The notes under the pieces are model-generated. The model was not told the DNA's origin. It saw only the letters and a program-made list of their open reading frames with translations, and ran no database searches. From Triparma columacea (taxonomy: Eukaryota > Sar > Bolidophyceae > Parmales > Triparmaceae), in assembly GCA_030267965.1 (NCBI GenBank), contig BRYA01000552.1, positions 1 to 44,031 of the forward strand: a DNA stretch of 44,031 nucleotides. The letters are read 5' to 3'. Numbering within the stretch: the stretch's first letter is position 1; each line of letters starts with the position of its first letter. The translations under genes and the position numbers were made by a program. Below, piece by piece: positions 10,096-21,237 of the stretch.

Positions 10096-11917
10096 ATGAA
10101 TTCAAACCTTACTTCTCGTCTCCTTGGGGTTACAAACCCTCTTAGATCCAATTCTTCTCGAGGTTTTGTAAGAGCATTGTCCACATCTACATCCATAGAG
10201 ACCTTTACTCTGCCTTCCCCGAAGTTGTTCATCGGGAATGAGGTGAGATCTTGCCTCACTTCAATCGATCTTACCTCACTTCGATCTCATTTCAGCATTT
10301 CCGGGGTATAGCCACCCAAGATCTTAATCAACTAACCCAATCTCTCTTTGATCACCCCTTCCATCCTATCCCACATTCATCCATCCCCCCTGACAGTGGG
10401 TTGATGCTGAAAACAGCAGCACCATGCCCGTCCACAGTCCTCGTGACGGCCGCGTCGTGTCTTATCTCGCCAACGCTTCTTCTTCCGACGTGAATCTTGC
10501 CGTTTCCTCCGCCCGTGCCTGCTTTGATGAGCTCGCCAAGGGCACCGGGGGTTGGCCTGGTTCCCCCCCCGGGGAGCGTGCCGAGGTGCTGAGGAGGATG
10601 GCAGATGGGCTGCGCGACCGGATGGAGGAGTTCTCGTACGTGGAGAGCCTGGACTGCGGGAAGCCGATAGAGGAGAGCAGGGCTGATATGGACGCTTGCG
10701 CCTCCTTTTTTGAGTACTATGCGGACCTGATATCCAAGGGAGGCTTCCTTTCCACGGAGCGACTGCCCTGTCCAGAGGACGGGGTGGAGGGTCGGCTCCT
10801 AAGGGAGCCCGTCGGCGTCGTCGGGATGATAACTCCCTGGAACTTCCCCCTGATGCAGGCCGTGGTCAAGGTCGCCCCGGCCCTCGCCGCGGGTTGCTCC
10901 ATGATCCTCAAGCCTTCCCCTCTATCCTCGATGACCTGTCTTATGATGGGGGACCTCGCGAGGGAGGCTGGTGCGCCCCCCGGCGCCCTGAATATTATAA
11001 CTGGGGGGCCTCCTGGGCCGACCAACAATGACGGAGAGAGCTGCGGTGTCGCTCTCGGCAAGCACCCAGGGTTGGACAAGATGAGTTTTACTGGATCCGG
11101 GCCGACCGGGACGGCCCTCCTCCACGAGGGCGCTAAACTTTTGAGGCCAACGGGCCTCGAGCTTGGGGGTAAGGGCGCCATGCTGATCCTGGACGATGCG
11201 GACATGGACACGGTCGTAGACTGGGCCATGATTGGAATATTTTACTGCACCGGACAGGTGTGCAGCGCCACCAGCCGCGTCATCATCGACGAATCCCTCG
11301 TTGAGGAGTTCAGCGCGAGATTAGCAAAGGCCGTGGAGGAGAAGCTGGTCGTCGGGGATCCTCTCGATGCGAGGAGCAACATGGGGCCTATGGTTTCGGC
11401 TGACCAGCGCGATAAGGTCCTCGCTGCGGTCGCGGTAGCCTCCGAGGATGATAGGTGTGAATCGATTCTCAAGGACTCTTCGGCGACCTTCTCTGAGTCA
11501 GCTGATGCTGGCGGTTACTATGTGGCGCCCCAGATTTTCCGTTGCAAGAGGGGGGCGGACGGGAGTTGGCCTGAGGCTTGGACGGAGGAGATATTCGGTC
11601 CCGTTCTCTCGATCGGGACATTTTCTGCTGGAAGCGTTGACGAGGCAGTAGAAATGGCAAATGATAGTCCTTACGGGCTTGGGCACACTGTGTTTACAGG
11701 GGATGAGGCCCGGGCTGATGCAGTCGCCACCAGGCTGAGGAGCGGCGTTGTGTGGACGAATATCAACCAAGCCCTTTACCCCTCTACGCCCTTCGGCGGC
11801 TGCAAACAGAGCGGCTTTGGAAGGGAGTACGGTGAGCTGGGGATAGAGGACTTTTGCCATCACAAGACAGTGATAAGTGCAAAGCCTGGCTTTAGCTGGG
11901 GTTGGTACGGTGCTTAA
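10096..11917 (+). CDS. Betaine aldehyde / aminoaldehyde dehydrogenase (ALDH10-like), probably organelle-targeted
   Basis: Exons 10096-10242 and 10397-11917 give 555 residues. The junction restores the ALDH N-terminal strand (LFIGNE-WVDAENSS). The enzyme oxidises betaine aldehyde or related omega-aminoaldehydes to the acid with NAD+, making the osmolyte glycine betaine. Seen: the TPWNFP and ILKPSPLSS motifs of the cofactor fold, the FTGSGPTG loop, the ELGGK motif with its general-base Glu near residue 304, the catalytic Cys in GQVC near residue 338, EEIFGPV, and the family-typical C-terminal GWY. The first 33 residues are rich in Ser, Arg and Leu with few acidic residues, which fits a mitochondrial or plastid transit peptide. 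Substrate preference within the family cannot be told by eye. Confidence 0.9.
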
Positions 11918-12073
11918 TCAGGAGATTGGGCGTGCAAGGGGGGGGGGGGGGCATCCGATGAGAGTTTCAAATAGAGCCTTTTTCTTCTATTCCGACATTT
12001 AATTTATTCTCCCTTTCCGCTGCGAGGCTCGCTCCACTCGACACGGCTTGGCTCGCCTTGCCCGCTTATTCGC

Positions 12074-13772
12074 CTAGTATTCGTCGTCCTCCTCCTCCTG
12101 AGTTTTCTGGTTCATAATCATTAATATGCTTGCCTTAGAGTCCTCAACAAACTTGTAAAGCTCCATTATCCTCGAGCGGTTCCTCGTGGCAGCGTCGTCC
12201 GTGTACTTTTTAACTATGGTTTCTGCGTTTTGCTTCTCTTTTTCTTCCATGATTGACTCTGCGGCGTAGGCCTTGGAAACGTGAATGTCGTGGCTGCTGG
12301 AAATCGACGCCATTAGGGCATCCCTATCAACGAGCAGATTCTTGGCGTCCTCGGTGAGCCCCTCAGGGAGCTCGCCCTCTCCGGCCTTGGAGAGGAGGTC
12401 GTTGGCAAGCTTCGTGACGTCCTCGTGGTACTTCTCCTCCGCCTCCTGTATGGTCTTGAAGTAGTTGGTAGTTTGCTCGGCGCACTGCGACTTGAGAATG
12501 CCGTAGGCATTTTCAAACTGGTCGAGGAGCTCCTGGAACTGCTGAACCTGCTGCATCTCCATGTCCATTAGTTGGTCGTAAAGGTCCTTGAGGTTGTCGA
12601 GCAGCGGCTGCGCCTTTGTTAGGGAGGCGTCGTTAACTTCAATGTCCCTGAACACTCTCTTTTTCTGCCGGGCGAAGTCCTCGATCTTTTTGATTGAAAT
12701 GCTTGCCCCCTTGGCCCTGACGCCCTCGAGCGCCTTCTCGAACTTTTCGATCTCCTCCTCCTTCTGTTTCTGCAAGGCGAGCCCTTTGTCCTTGAGTTCC
12801 TCCGACTGGGTGTTGATGGAGTTTTGAAGGTCCTCGACGATGTCGTTAATTTGGGGTAGGTGTTGAAGCTTGTTGTACTCTGTGTCCTCCTTGAAAAAGT
12901 CGTCAAAAATGGTCTGGGTGACTGTCAAATTGGCAGCTTCCAGCATGGCCGTCTCCTGGGCCGCGGTGGCGTCCCTGTTGGCCTTGTCGGCCTCTATGAG
13001 CTCCTGCTCCTCGGCGTCCTGGAGCTCATCCTGGTACTGCTCCCTGGCGTTGGCTACATCTGAGGCGTGAATGAGGGCGTAGTCAAGGTACTTGATCTTG
13101 GGCAGGAAGGCGAGTAGCTGCGCCTTGTACTCGGGCTCCCCACAGACCGGGTTGCCCTCCAGGTTGATGAGGTGAAGCTTCTTGAACTTCCTCAGGTACT
13201 GCGTGAGGCGAGAGGAGTGACGACGCGAGGAACGAAAAGTGTGAGAACGAGCCCAGTACACCAACAAGCAAGCAAATCACTCCCTCTGCACGAGCCTACA
13301 GCCCTTGCTGCTCGCCAACATACATACACACCTGGCAAATGTCCAAACTGTTGATCTTGTTGTTCCCCAAACTTAGGCACTGCAGTTCCTTGCACTCGTC
13401 AAGGCCCTGGATAGTATCTATCTTATTGTTGAAGAGGGAGACGTCCATGAGCTGCGTGCACGAGTTGAGGCCCTCAATCTCTGTGATGTTGTTGAAACTC
13501 AGGTCGAGCCACTTGAGCTGTGTGAGGTGTGAAATATTACAGATGCTGTCGATAACGTTGTTGTCAAGGCAGAGGGTGGTGAGGTTCTCGAAGCCGGCAA
13601 GGTTGTCGATCTTCTTGATGCTCTTGAAGGAGAGGCGAAGGGAGGTAGCCTCGGACACCATGGAAGCCAGGGAGAGGGCACCCCCGGCAGAGGGATCCGC
13701 AGAGTCGGCGAGGGCGTGCTGTATCAGCTCCTCGTCGATGACTGCGATGTCGTCGTTCTCATTTGAGGGCAT
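12074..13772 (-). CDS. DRC3: Dynein regulatory complex subunit 3 (LRRC48-like)
   Basis: Exons 13772-13332 and 13198-12074 (133-nt intron, phase 0) give 521 residues, almost the length of animal DRC3. The N-terminal third has SDS22-type leucine-rich repeats (LTTLCLDNNVID, LKWLDLSFNNIT, LMDVSLFNNKID, LQCLSLGNNKIN) closed by the cap HLINLEGNPVCGEPEYK. The rest is long charged coiled coil ending in an acidic EEEDDEY tail. DRC3 is part of the nexin-dynein regulatory complex between axonemal doublet microtubules and controls ciliary beat. It sits head-to-head with another axonemal gene at 14006. Its presence implies a motile flagellate stage. Confidence 0.88.
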
Positions 13773-14005
13773 GATTAGGGAAGGGGAGGAGGCTTTCGTT
13801 GCGAGGGGGACGTGGCCTCAATTCAGTGAGTAGACGTACGGAGGGTGTAGGAGGGGCTTGGGGACCAGTAAGTGGAGATAGTGCACGCGGGGGGCGAAGA
13901 GACGGTTGCGCAAAGGCAAAGGGGTCGTTGGAATGTTTAAGAAAAGTGCAGCAAAGGAGCACCTCAACAGTGCTTAACAGCTAAAGTTTGGAGTTGCCAT
14001 AAACC
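13773..14005. promoter_or_regulatory. Shared divergent promoter region of two axonemal genes
   Basis: Only 233 bp separate the start codons of DRC3 (minus) and the DPY30/GAF radial-spoke-like gene (plus). No classical TATA box stands out. A bidirectional promoter giving flagellar co-expression is an inference from spacing and function. Confidence 0.5.
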
Positions 14006-15831
14006 ATGGATTCTGAGTACCTGAAGAGCACCGTGGGGCCCGCCCTGACTGCGGCCATGAGTGCCCTCGTCGTTGAGCAGCCCAGCGACAGCGTGGAGGT
14101 GAGTGGCTTTCCAACTGACCCAACCCCGGTGGGCGGCCATCTCGAATATGTGGGTGTTTTGTCCTGCCAGTTCTGACTCTTTCGACCCATTTCGCCCCTC
14201 CCTGCCCTCCCAGTACCTCGGCACTTACCTCTTGTCGTACGTCAAGTCGAAGGAGATGGAGGCCTCCAAGCAGGAGGCTGAGAAGAGGATGGCGGTCCTC
14301 CTCGAGGAGGCAAATGCTGCCAATGCTGCTGCTGAGGCAGAGGCCGCCGCCGCGGCTGCTGCTCAGGCCGAAAAGGATAAAGAGGAAGAGGCCCTCGCCA
14401 ACGAACTCGCTACATCGACCGATACTGCCTCTCTCTATGGCAAGGTGCTCGATCTCATCAAGGTGAGGAGGAGATGGAGGATGGAGGATGGATATACGAG
14501 TGCGTGCTGTGCTTGACCTCCCCCTCCCCCCTACTTAAACCGTCTCCCCACCCCCCTTTCCCATTCAGGCCCGCACCAACTCCTCTTCTGTTTACCTTGG
14601 TCGCAAGGAAACCACTGATGCCGGAGTGTCCCAAATTCAGTACCTTGCCTCCACCCAGGAGGACATGGTCGGTAAGGTTCTCAAGGGCGTTGCTGACGGG
14701 GAGGAGGAAGGAATGGAGGGTGTCACCTGGCCAATCTTTACCTCGAGCGAGGTTGAGGAGACCCTGACTGACGCTGAGACTGGGGAGGAGTCCACCGTCA
14801 CCAAGACGGTCTTCCCGGAAGAAATTGTCGTCCCAAATGTGTGCCGCGACCCCGCCATCAAGTGCTTCGGGCTGCCCAAGCTTGGGAGCTACGTTGCCGT
14901 TCCCGTTAGGTACAGCAGCTGCCTTCACGAGAACGGTATTGAGGACGCCCCCCCTCCTCCCGAGCCTGTCGCCGCCGAGGATGTGGACCCTGAAGCTGCT
15001 GCTGCGACCGCCGAGCCCGTTGTTGAGGAGCCCCCTCCTAAATTTTCTCCCGTCAACGTAACGTCCGAGTTCATCATCGGCTTTGACAGTGTCGGCCAGG
15101 GAAGGGAATTCACCAAGGAGGAGAAGACGTTTGCCAAGGCCTGGGCAAGCAAGCTCGCGGAGGCCAGCCAGGCTGCGGAGCTCAAGCTCTGGAACGAGGA
15201 CATTGTCGCCATGGAAGCCGCTGCCGCCGGTGAGGCTGATGTCGTTGCCGCCATCGCCGCCGCGAAGGAGGCCGCCGCCGCTACGGCTGCCGCCGCGCTC
15301 GCGGAGCTCGGGGAGGAGGTTACCGAAGATGAGAAGGCCTACAAGGATGCCGAGTCAAAGGCCACGGCAGCTGTCGAGGTTGTCACTGCCGTCAAGGACA
15401 GCCTCTTTGCCATCGCCAAGAGCAACGTGGTCCCAAAGTCAGAAACTGTCAAGGCTCTGACCGGCCTTGTCATGATTGCCGGCTGCGAAAAGGGGGAGTA
15501 CACTGACATGCTCACAAATAAGGTCGAGTGGGGGAAGCTCAAGGGGCTCATTGGGGATGGGTTGATTGAGAAGCTCGCTGCCATTGACATAACCACATGG
15601 GCCGCGGAAGGGGCCCTTGATGGTGTCAAGGGGGTCATTGAAGGGCTCGAGGATGCTGGAACCCCCTTCTCCCACATTGTTCCTGTGGTCTCCGTGTCCG
15701 GCACCGCCATCTCCCTCATCAATGCGGTCGCCGCCAAGGCCGAAGCTTATACTGTGTTTGAGGCCAAGAAGGAGGAGGCGAGGGTCGCTGCTGAGGAGGC
15801 CGCCGCTGCTGCTGCTGCCGGAGGGGAGTAA
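14006..15831 (+). CDS. DPY30/GAF-domain axonemal protein, radial spoke protein 2-like
   Basis: Exons 14006-14098, 14214-14462 and 14569-15831 give 534 residues. Residues about 4-43 form a Dpy-30 dimerisation motif (YLKSTVGPAL … YLGTYLLSYV) split by the first intron. A charged Ala/Glu-rich helix follows. A GAF-like region comes next (VYLGRKETTDAG, QIQYLAST, VTWPIF, CFGLPKLGSYVAVPV, and FIIGFDSVGQG after a proline/acidic linker). The C-terminal half is Ala/Glu/Lys-rich helix. The DPY30-then-GAF order is that of the RSP2 radial-spoke neck protein, which docks with RSP3 in the axoneme. Divergent pairing with DRC3 supports a flagellar role. The assignment to RSP2 itself is tentative; another DPY30 axonemal protein is possible. 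Confidence 0.75.
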
Positions 15832-16096
15832 GTAGGCTTTTGACCGCTTGCGATGAGTGTTAAATTAATAGTGGTGGAGAGAAAACTGTCGTATTGGAAG
15901 TCAAGTGTTCTTTTTGTTCCATATAATAATAACAGGGGGATCTTCTGTTTCAAGTGGAGGAATTAATAAACTTCTTGTGGTCTGTCGGTATGCAAAGTGC
16001 AGTCTAGATACGTCCATTCAGTCCTCAACAATAAAACCCACTCAAACAGCTCCAAAACAGCTCCAAAACAGCTACCAACCACACATCGAGTCGAGG

Positions 16097-17549
16097 ATGG
16101 CTTCTTTAGATCCTCAATCACGGCTATATATTGATTGTTATACCCATTATGCCCCTCCAACGCTCTTAAATTACCTATCTAAACACTGTGCTAATGGAGA
16201 AGCTCCATTCTCAGGCCTTTTCTCCAAGATTCCAACTCTCACAAGCATCGACAAGCGCATAGTAAGTCACTCCCCCCCACACTTACCGTCCTGGATAACT
16301 TCGCACCCAAATGTTCTAACCCTAATACCCCTCCTTGCAGAGCTATATGGACAAAATAAGCGCCAAATTCCAAGGTAGATTGGTGCACGTCCTAGTCCCC
16401 CTCCCCTGGCTCCAAGCTTGCCCCGTAGTCTCAAACTCCGTCCCCCTTAGCATAGAAGCGTGCATGGTATGCAACAGGTGGGTTCCCAACTTTTTCGGCC
16501 CAACGTCTATTCTGGTCGTCGTCCCCCTGTCGAGTCAAAAAGAGCCCCCTTACAGTCCCTGTTATCTAACCCCATAACCCCATACACAAAGAGCCATGGC
16601 TACAGTCGTGTCCCTCCACCCCACCTATTTCGTAGGCGTCGGTCTAATTTCAACCGAGCTAACAACCTCCGCCCTAATGTCAACCGCCCTCTCCGCTCTT
16701 TCTCTCGGTTTATCAGGTTTCGCCGTATTCGTAGGTCCCGATATGTCGCACCCCATGGACGACCTTAATTTCTGGGGTGAATTCTACAAGCTATGCGAGG
16801 AGAGGGACGTTGGAATATGGTTGCACCCAAACCGCCCACAGTCCCACTCCGACTACAAGGTAGATAACAAGGGTTCGAACGGAAGCAAGTACGCAATCTG
16901 GAATAGCTACGGGTGGATATACGATACCTCGGTTGCCATGGTGCATATTGCGGGGGGAGGGGTATTCGAGAGGTACCCGAAGATCAAGATTGTGGGACAC
17001 CATGGGGGGGGGATGGTCAAGGTGAGAGGGCTTAGGGGGGGGAGGGGGAGGGGGGGATTTGGGGGGGAAGGGGGGGGGGGCTTTGGGGGAGAGGGGGGAT
17101 TTTGAAATGTTCGGGAAAGGTGGGTATGGAGTGAATACGCGTCACTAACATCCATCCCCCGTGCACCTGTATCCCCCCTTTCTCCCCCCTTTTCTCAGGA
17201 TTTCACCGACAGGTTTGAGGTTCAACGAGGTAATTTTGGTATGAAGGGTCGTGACTGGACTTCCGATTTGCGTTTGTTCTACGTGGACACCGCGTCCTTC
17301 GGTTACCAGCCTAGCGGCGTAACCAGGAGCAGGGAATTCTTCGGGGAGAAAAGGGTATGCTGGGGGACGGATAGTCCGATGGATATGGAGATACCTGGAC
17401 TCTTTCATAGGGAGGGGGTAAGAAGCGTTGAAGACGCTGTTGGGGAGGACGAGGAAGCGAGGGAGAGGATTATGGGACGGAACATGGAGGAATTCTTGGG
17501 GGGGGAAATCGTTAAGAGATTAAGGGGAGGGAGGGGGGGGAAACTGTAG
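16097..17549 (+). CDS. Amidohydrolase-2 family protein (ACMSD-like decarboxylase/hydrolase)
   Basis: Exons 16097-16261, 16341-16477, 16592-17021 and 17199-17549 give 360 residues. Family marks: HPTYF, the metal-region histidine in GIWLHPNRP, the helix YDTSVAMVHIAGG, the active-site KIVGHHGGGM, and the Asp of CWGTDSPMD. These resemble aminocarboxymuconate-semialdehyde decarboxylase and related TIM-barrel decarboxylases. The usual N-terminal HxH metal motif reads DCYTH, so the first His is replaced by Tyr; substrate and metal use are uncertain. The third intron is strongly G-rich on its 5' side. The 3' 195 bp of the last exon are tandemly repeated just downstream. Confidence 0.75.
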
Positions 17550-17767
17550 TGGATTTTCTGAAGGGGAGATGAGGGTTTGCTGGGGGACGGATAGTCCGAT
17601 GGATATGGAGATACCTGGACTCTTTCATAGGGAGGGGGTAAGAAGCGTTGAAGACGCTGTTGGGGAGGACGAGGATGCGAGGGAGAGGATTATGGGACGG
17701 AACATGGAGGAATTCTTGGGGGGGGAAATCGGAAAGAGATTAAGGGGAGGGAGGGGGGGGAAACTGT
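17353..17767 (+). repeat. Tandem duplication of the amidohydrolase terminal coding segment
   Basis: 17353-17547 and 17573-17767 are near-identical 195-bp copies at a period of 220 bp, differing at only a few positions (for example gaag/gatg, gttaag/ggaaag). Both are open and end with their own stop. The second copy has an AG acceptor just before its start (…GGGGAG|ATG), in frame with a possible GTATGC donor at the start of the first copy. Confidence 0.9.
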
Positions 17768-17908
17768 GACTTGTTGTGGGGGGAAGGGGGGGGGAGCGAA
17801 AGGTAGAAGGGCGTTGCGCATGAGTGGCTCCTGCTCATTCTGTGGGTGGGGGGAATGAATAATATCCTCACTGTGTGTGTGTTTTTTTTTGAGAAATAAT
17901 AGCGTCAA

Positions 17909-19203
17909 TCATCTTAAGTCTACGTTAAGTATACCGTTTGTGCAGCATGTTCTCCCCCCTCTACCCCCCTCCTTAATGACCGCCGTGTGTACGAATCCCC
18001 TGTTACCCATGACCTGGTTGTTTACTGTTCCTGTGCAAACGGCTAAGAGGGTACGGGAGTCTATTATTTGCGACGTGCATGCAAGGACAGTGAAGGTGGA
18101 AGTGGAACGGAGGGACTGGACGGAGGAGACAACGGAATCTAGGCCTGGGAGGGGGGGGGAGGGGGGGAGGGGGGGTAAGTTATGGAGATGGGAGGATTTG
18201 GGGGGGGGGAGGAAGATGGGTTCAGAGAAGTAAACTCACCCTCTGATACAGTGCTCACGGCTGATCCCGCTGTTAGGGTGAAGCGCGAGTCCTTGTGGTA
18301 GAGGTCTGGTATGTTCTGCAGCGGCTCGGTGTGGAATTTCTTGAAGAAGGTCTCGGATATGTTTGACAGGGGGGAACTTGGTTGGGGTTGGGATTGATGG
18401 ATGGCTTGGGGTTGCGACGTTGAGGGGGGGGGGTAGGAGGGCACGGTCATTCCAGGAGGGAAGGAGTTGTAGCCGGCGGGGGGGTTGCGTAGTGGGAGGG
18501 GGTTAAAACCTCCTGGAGGCGGGGGGGGGAGGGGGGTTTGGAGGGAGGGGGGGGCACCCTTGTGGGTGGGGACATTGTGGGTGGGGATATTGTGGGTGGG
18601 GACGCCGTTGGACGCAGGGACGCTGTTAGGCGCGACGTTGTTGGACGCAGTGACGCTGGACATCCCCTCATCTTCCTTTGCCCCCCCTTCTTTTATCTTA
18701 GTCATGACTTCCTCAGGAATGCTGTAGCTAACTTCCTCCTTGCAAGCCTCCCCCTTCTCCTCCGCCCTGCTTATCTTCTTCCTCTGCTTCTTCCTCTCTC
18801 TGTAAATCTCCAGCACCCTCTTTACATCAGGAGCGGCTAGGGACACTGGGGTCTCGGACTCTAAGGGGAGTGACCAGATGGTCTTTTGTGGCTTTTTCTT
18901 ATTCCTTATCTGTAGACGGGTACGGGGGGGGAGATTTAAGGAGTTTATCATGAACATGTCGACTATTTGTGAGCCAGAAGGAGAAGAAGAAGAAGAGCGA
19001 AGAATTTTGACAGCCCAAGCTGGGGACGTGTAGGAGGGGTGGAGGGGGAGGGGAAGGATGACTGGATCTACTGAATGATTGTCCATGGTGTGTAGTGGTG
19101 TGTAGTATGGGGGGGGATGGCGTGTAGTTAGTATGAATAAATGCTCGTTTGAGGAGAATTTGCTGATTTTAGATTGGAGATGAAAGTGAGTCGAGAGACT
19201 CAA
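17909..19203 (-). CDS. Proline-rich protein with C-terminal NTF2-like domain
   Basis: Exons 19203-18240 and 18144-17909 join in phase 1. The start may be 19203 or the later Met at about 19086. A basic helix (EIYRERKKQRKKIS) is followed by short NV/PTHN-type repeats, a Pro/Gly-rich linker (PPPPPGG), then a domain running from ETFFKKFHTEP across the intron through SVQSLRST, VLACTSQIID, LLAVCTGTV, RGFVHTAVI and GILNVDL to the stop. That pattern fits the cone-shaped NTF2 fold, used in nuclear transport factors and G3BP-like RNA-binding proteins. Here it is C-terminal, unlike G3BP where it is N-terminal. No RRM is visible. The intron is a G/C homopolymer-rich 95 nt. Confidence 0.6.
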
Positions 19204-19455
19204 AACTCGAAAGTGAAATCCCTAGATCACAAACCAAGGCACTTTTTGCATTTTGGTAGTTTCACACGGAAAAAATTACACTTCTGCGCACTCCCACCCT
19301 TGAATCGTCCGGATCTCGTATATTAAATCCATTTCGTCTAGTTTGAAATTCCCATTTCCACCTTCATGGAGTATGGAGTCTGACCAAATCTTCTGGGGAT
19401 TCTCTTCCTTCTCTCTGATATACATATATCTTCCATATATCTTAATTGTGTACGT

Positions 19456-20694
19456 ATGAGTACTAAAGAAAGGCCAAATAAGAATAATTCAACGGCTAGT
19501 AGGCCACTACTAAGCTCAAATAGTCGTACAGGTGTTGGAATGAGGAATAACTCACACCTGCATCAATCCCATTTAGAGAATGGACATTCTGTTGGACATT
19601 CTTTCACACAATCAACACAATCAACACAATCTGTCACACAATCCGTTGAAGACTCGCTACATGAGAGATTGATTGCCTTAAATACTGGTGATACTACATC
19701 AAATACACGTACAAATGAACATACAGTTATTGCACATCCAATTACAGAATCGAATCAAAATACACCATCCTACGCACCCACCTACGCACCAACCTACGCA
19801 CCTACCTACGCATATCCAATACAAGCAACAGTCGTCGAAGGCTACCCAACAACAACAACAACAACAACAACAACAAATGACGACAACAAAGAAAGAATTC
19901 AAGTAGGAGCAAACCACCGTTCTAATCAAACCACTACAATTAGAGCAGCAGAAGGTATACCTGTGAGAGGAGACGGGTACATGAACCTTGAAATGGCTAT
20001 GGGTGACAGACAAATGGAGGAGGAGAAAGGTTGGGAGGGTGGGGAGGAGAGGTGAGAGGGGGGGTGGGGGGGTGGGGGGGGGTTGTGGGGGTAGGGGGAT
20101 GGGGGGGTGGATGTTTTATTTTATTCTCATTGAGGGGGGGGGGGAGAGAAGGCAGGGACTTTCAAAGTGTAGCGAAAAAACAGCGTCGCGTTTAACCCCA
20201 GGCTTCCTTCCACTCACACACACAAACCCCAAAAAACCACACACAGGCGCATGCCCTACTCTGACTACAGTACCGTAAGCACAGTCGGTCTCCGCGACAT
20301 CCGTCGTTACGACGGTGCCGAGCACCCTCTCTCAATTTCCGCGGCCGATCACAACGCCATGGTTACCCAGACCCTTGAAGACATGGGTAACAGGATTGGG
20401 CAAAGACACGGGAGGGAAAAGACGGAGGAAGAGGAAAGAGCTATTAGGAAAGCGAAGGAGGTGGCGAGGAGGAGGGTTAGGGAAGGGTTTGAAGTTGAGG
20501 ACCCGCATAGGGAATTAGTTGCGGAAAGAATTAGGGAGGAGGAGGAAAGTAACAGGAGGGAGAGAAAAGGAGAGGGGGAAGGCAAGGGAGGGGAAGAGGA
20601 AGAGGATATCTATAAAGCGGAAGGGGAATATAAGGTTGGGGAATATGAATGCCAGGAATATCAAACTCAGGAATATAAAAGCATCTATGAATGA
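19456..20694 (+). CDS. Unknown low-complexity protein with YAPT and poly-Thr repeats
   Basis: Exons 19456-20051 and 20247-20694 join in phase 2 (AG|G, Arg) to give about 347 residues. The first exon is Asn/Ser/Thr-rich, with QST repeats, four YAPT repeats and a run of nine Thr from an ACA microsatellite. The second exon starts with a better structured segment (STVGLRDIRRYDG … HPLSISAADHNAMV) followed by a long Glu/Arg helix and EYK-type repeats at the end. I recognise no family. The intron is G-homopolymer-rich and looks G-quadruplex-prone. No signal peptide or membrane helix is evident. Confidence 0.5.
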
Positions 20695-21237
20695 GGGTTT
20701 TGGAAACGATATTGTACTGCGGTACACAACAAGGAGAAAGGGGGGAAGGAAGGGACGCTTTGAGAACTAAGTGAAAGGAGGAGGAGTTATGATAAAGTTT
20801 CTTTCTTGAGAAAATGTTTTTTCCAACACTATGTGCGTTTGCTTTAAAACTCTCCGCACGGGATCTAGAGATTCTTCCGATGGATTGGGAGGGATTCGTT
20901 AACTACTTAACAAGAAAATAATAGGTCGAAAGAGGTCAAGTGAAGGCTTCAGTCCGAACAAAGAAAGGGCCTTGTGAGGATTTTGGCATTATTTGGCAAG
21001 AAAACTGTATTATAGACTTTTAGATACTTTCCACAACCGGCCTAACTCTTCATAATACAAACAACGATACTACTACCTACACCATATCCGAATACACTCA
21101 ACTTAGAGCTCAAATTTGGCCCAACAAAACTACATCGCCCAAATCCCTAACCTTTCAATCTCCTCCTCTCCATCTAATCATTCACGCTATATCTTAGCTC
21201 AAGCGCTATCAGTACTATCACTTTCATCCTCCCCGAG
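20695..21237. other. Intergenic stretch before the LRR gene
   Basis: This 543-bp stretch has no gene that I can see. The segment 21005-21040 (ctgtatta … cttttagatactttccacaaccgg) recurs as a diverged direct copy downstream of the LRR gene, near 22250-22283. Confidence 0.5.

Noticed and set aside
17877..18233. Plus-strand 118-codon open frame
   Set aside because: It is antisense to the NTF2-domain exon and its intron, which has splice sites, phase and fold support on the minus strand.
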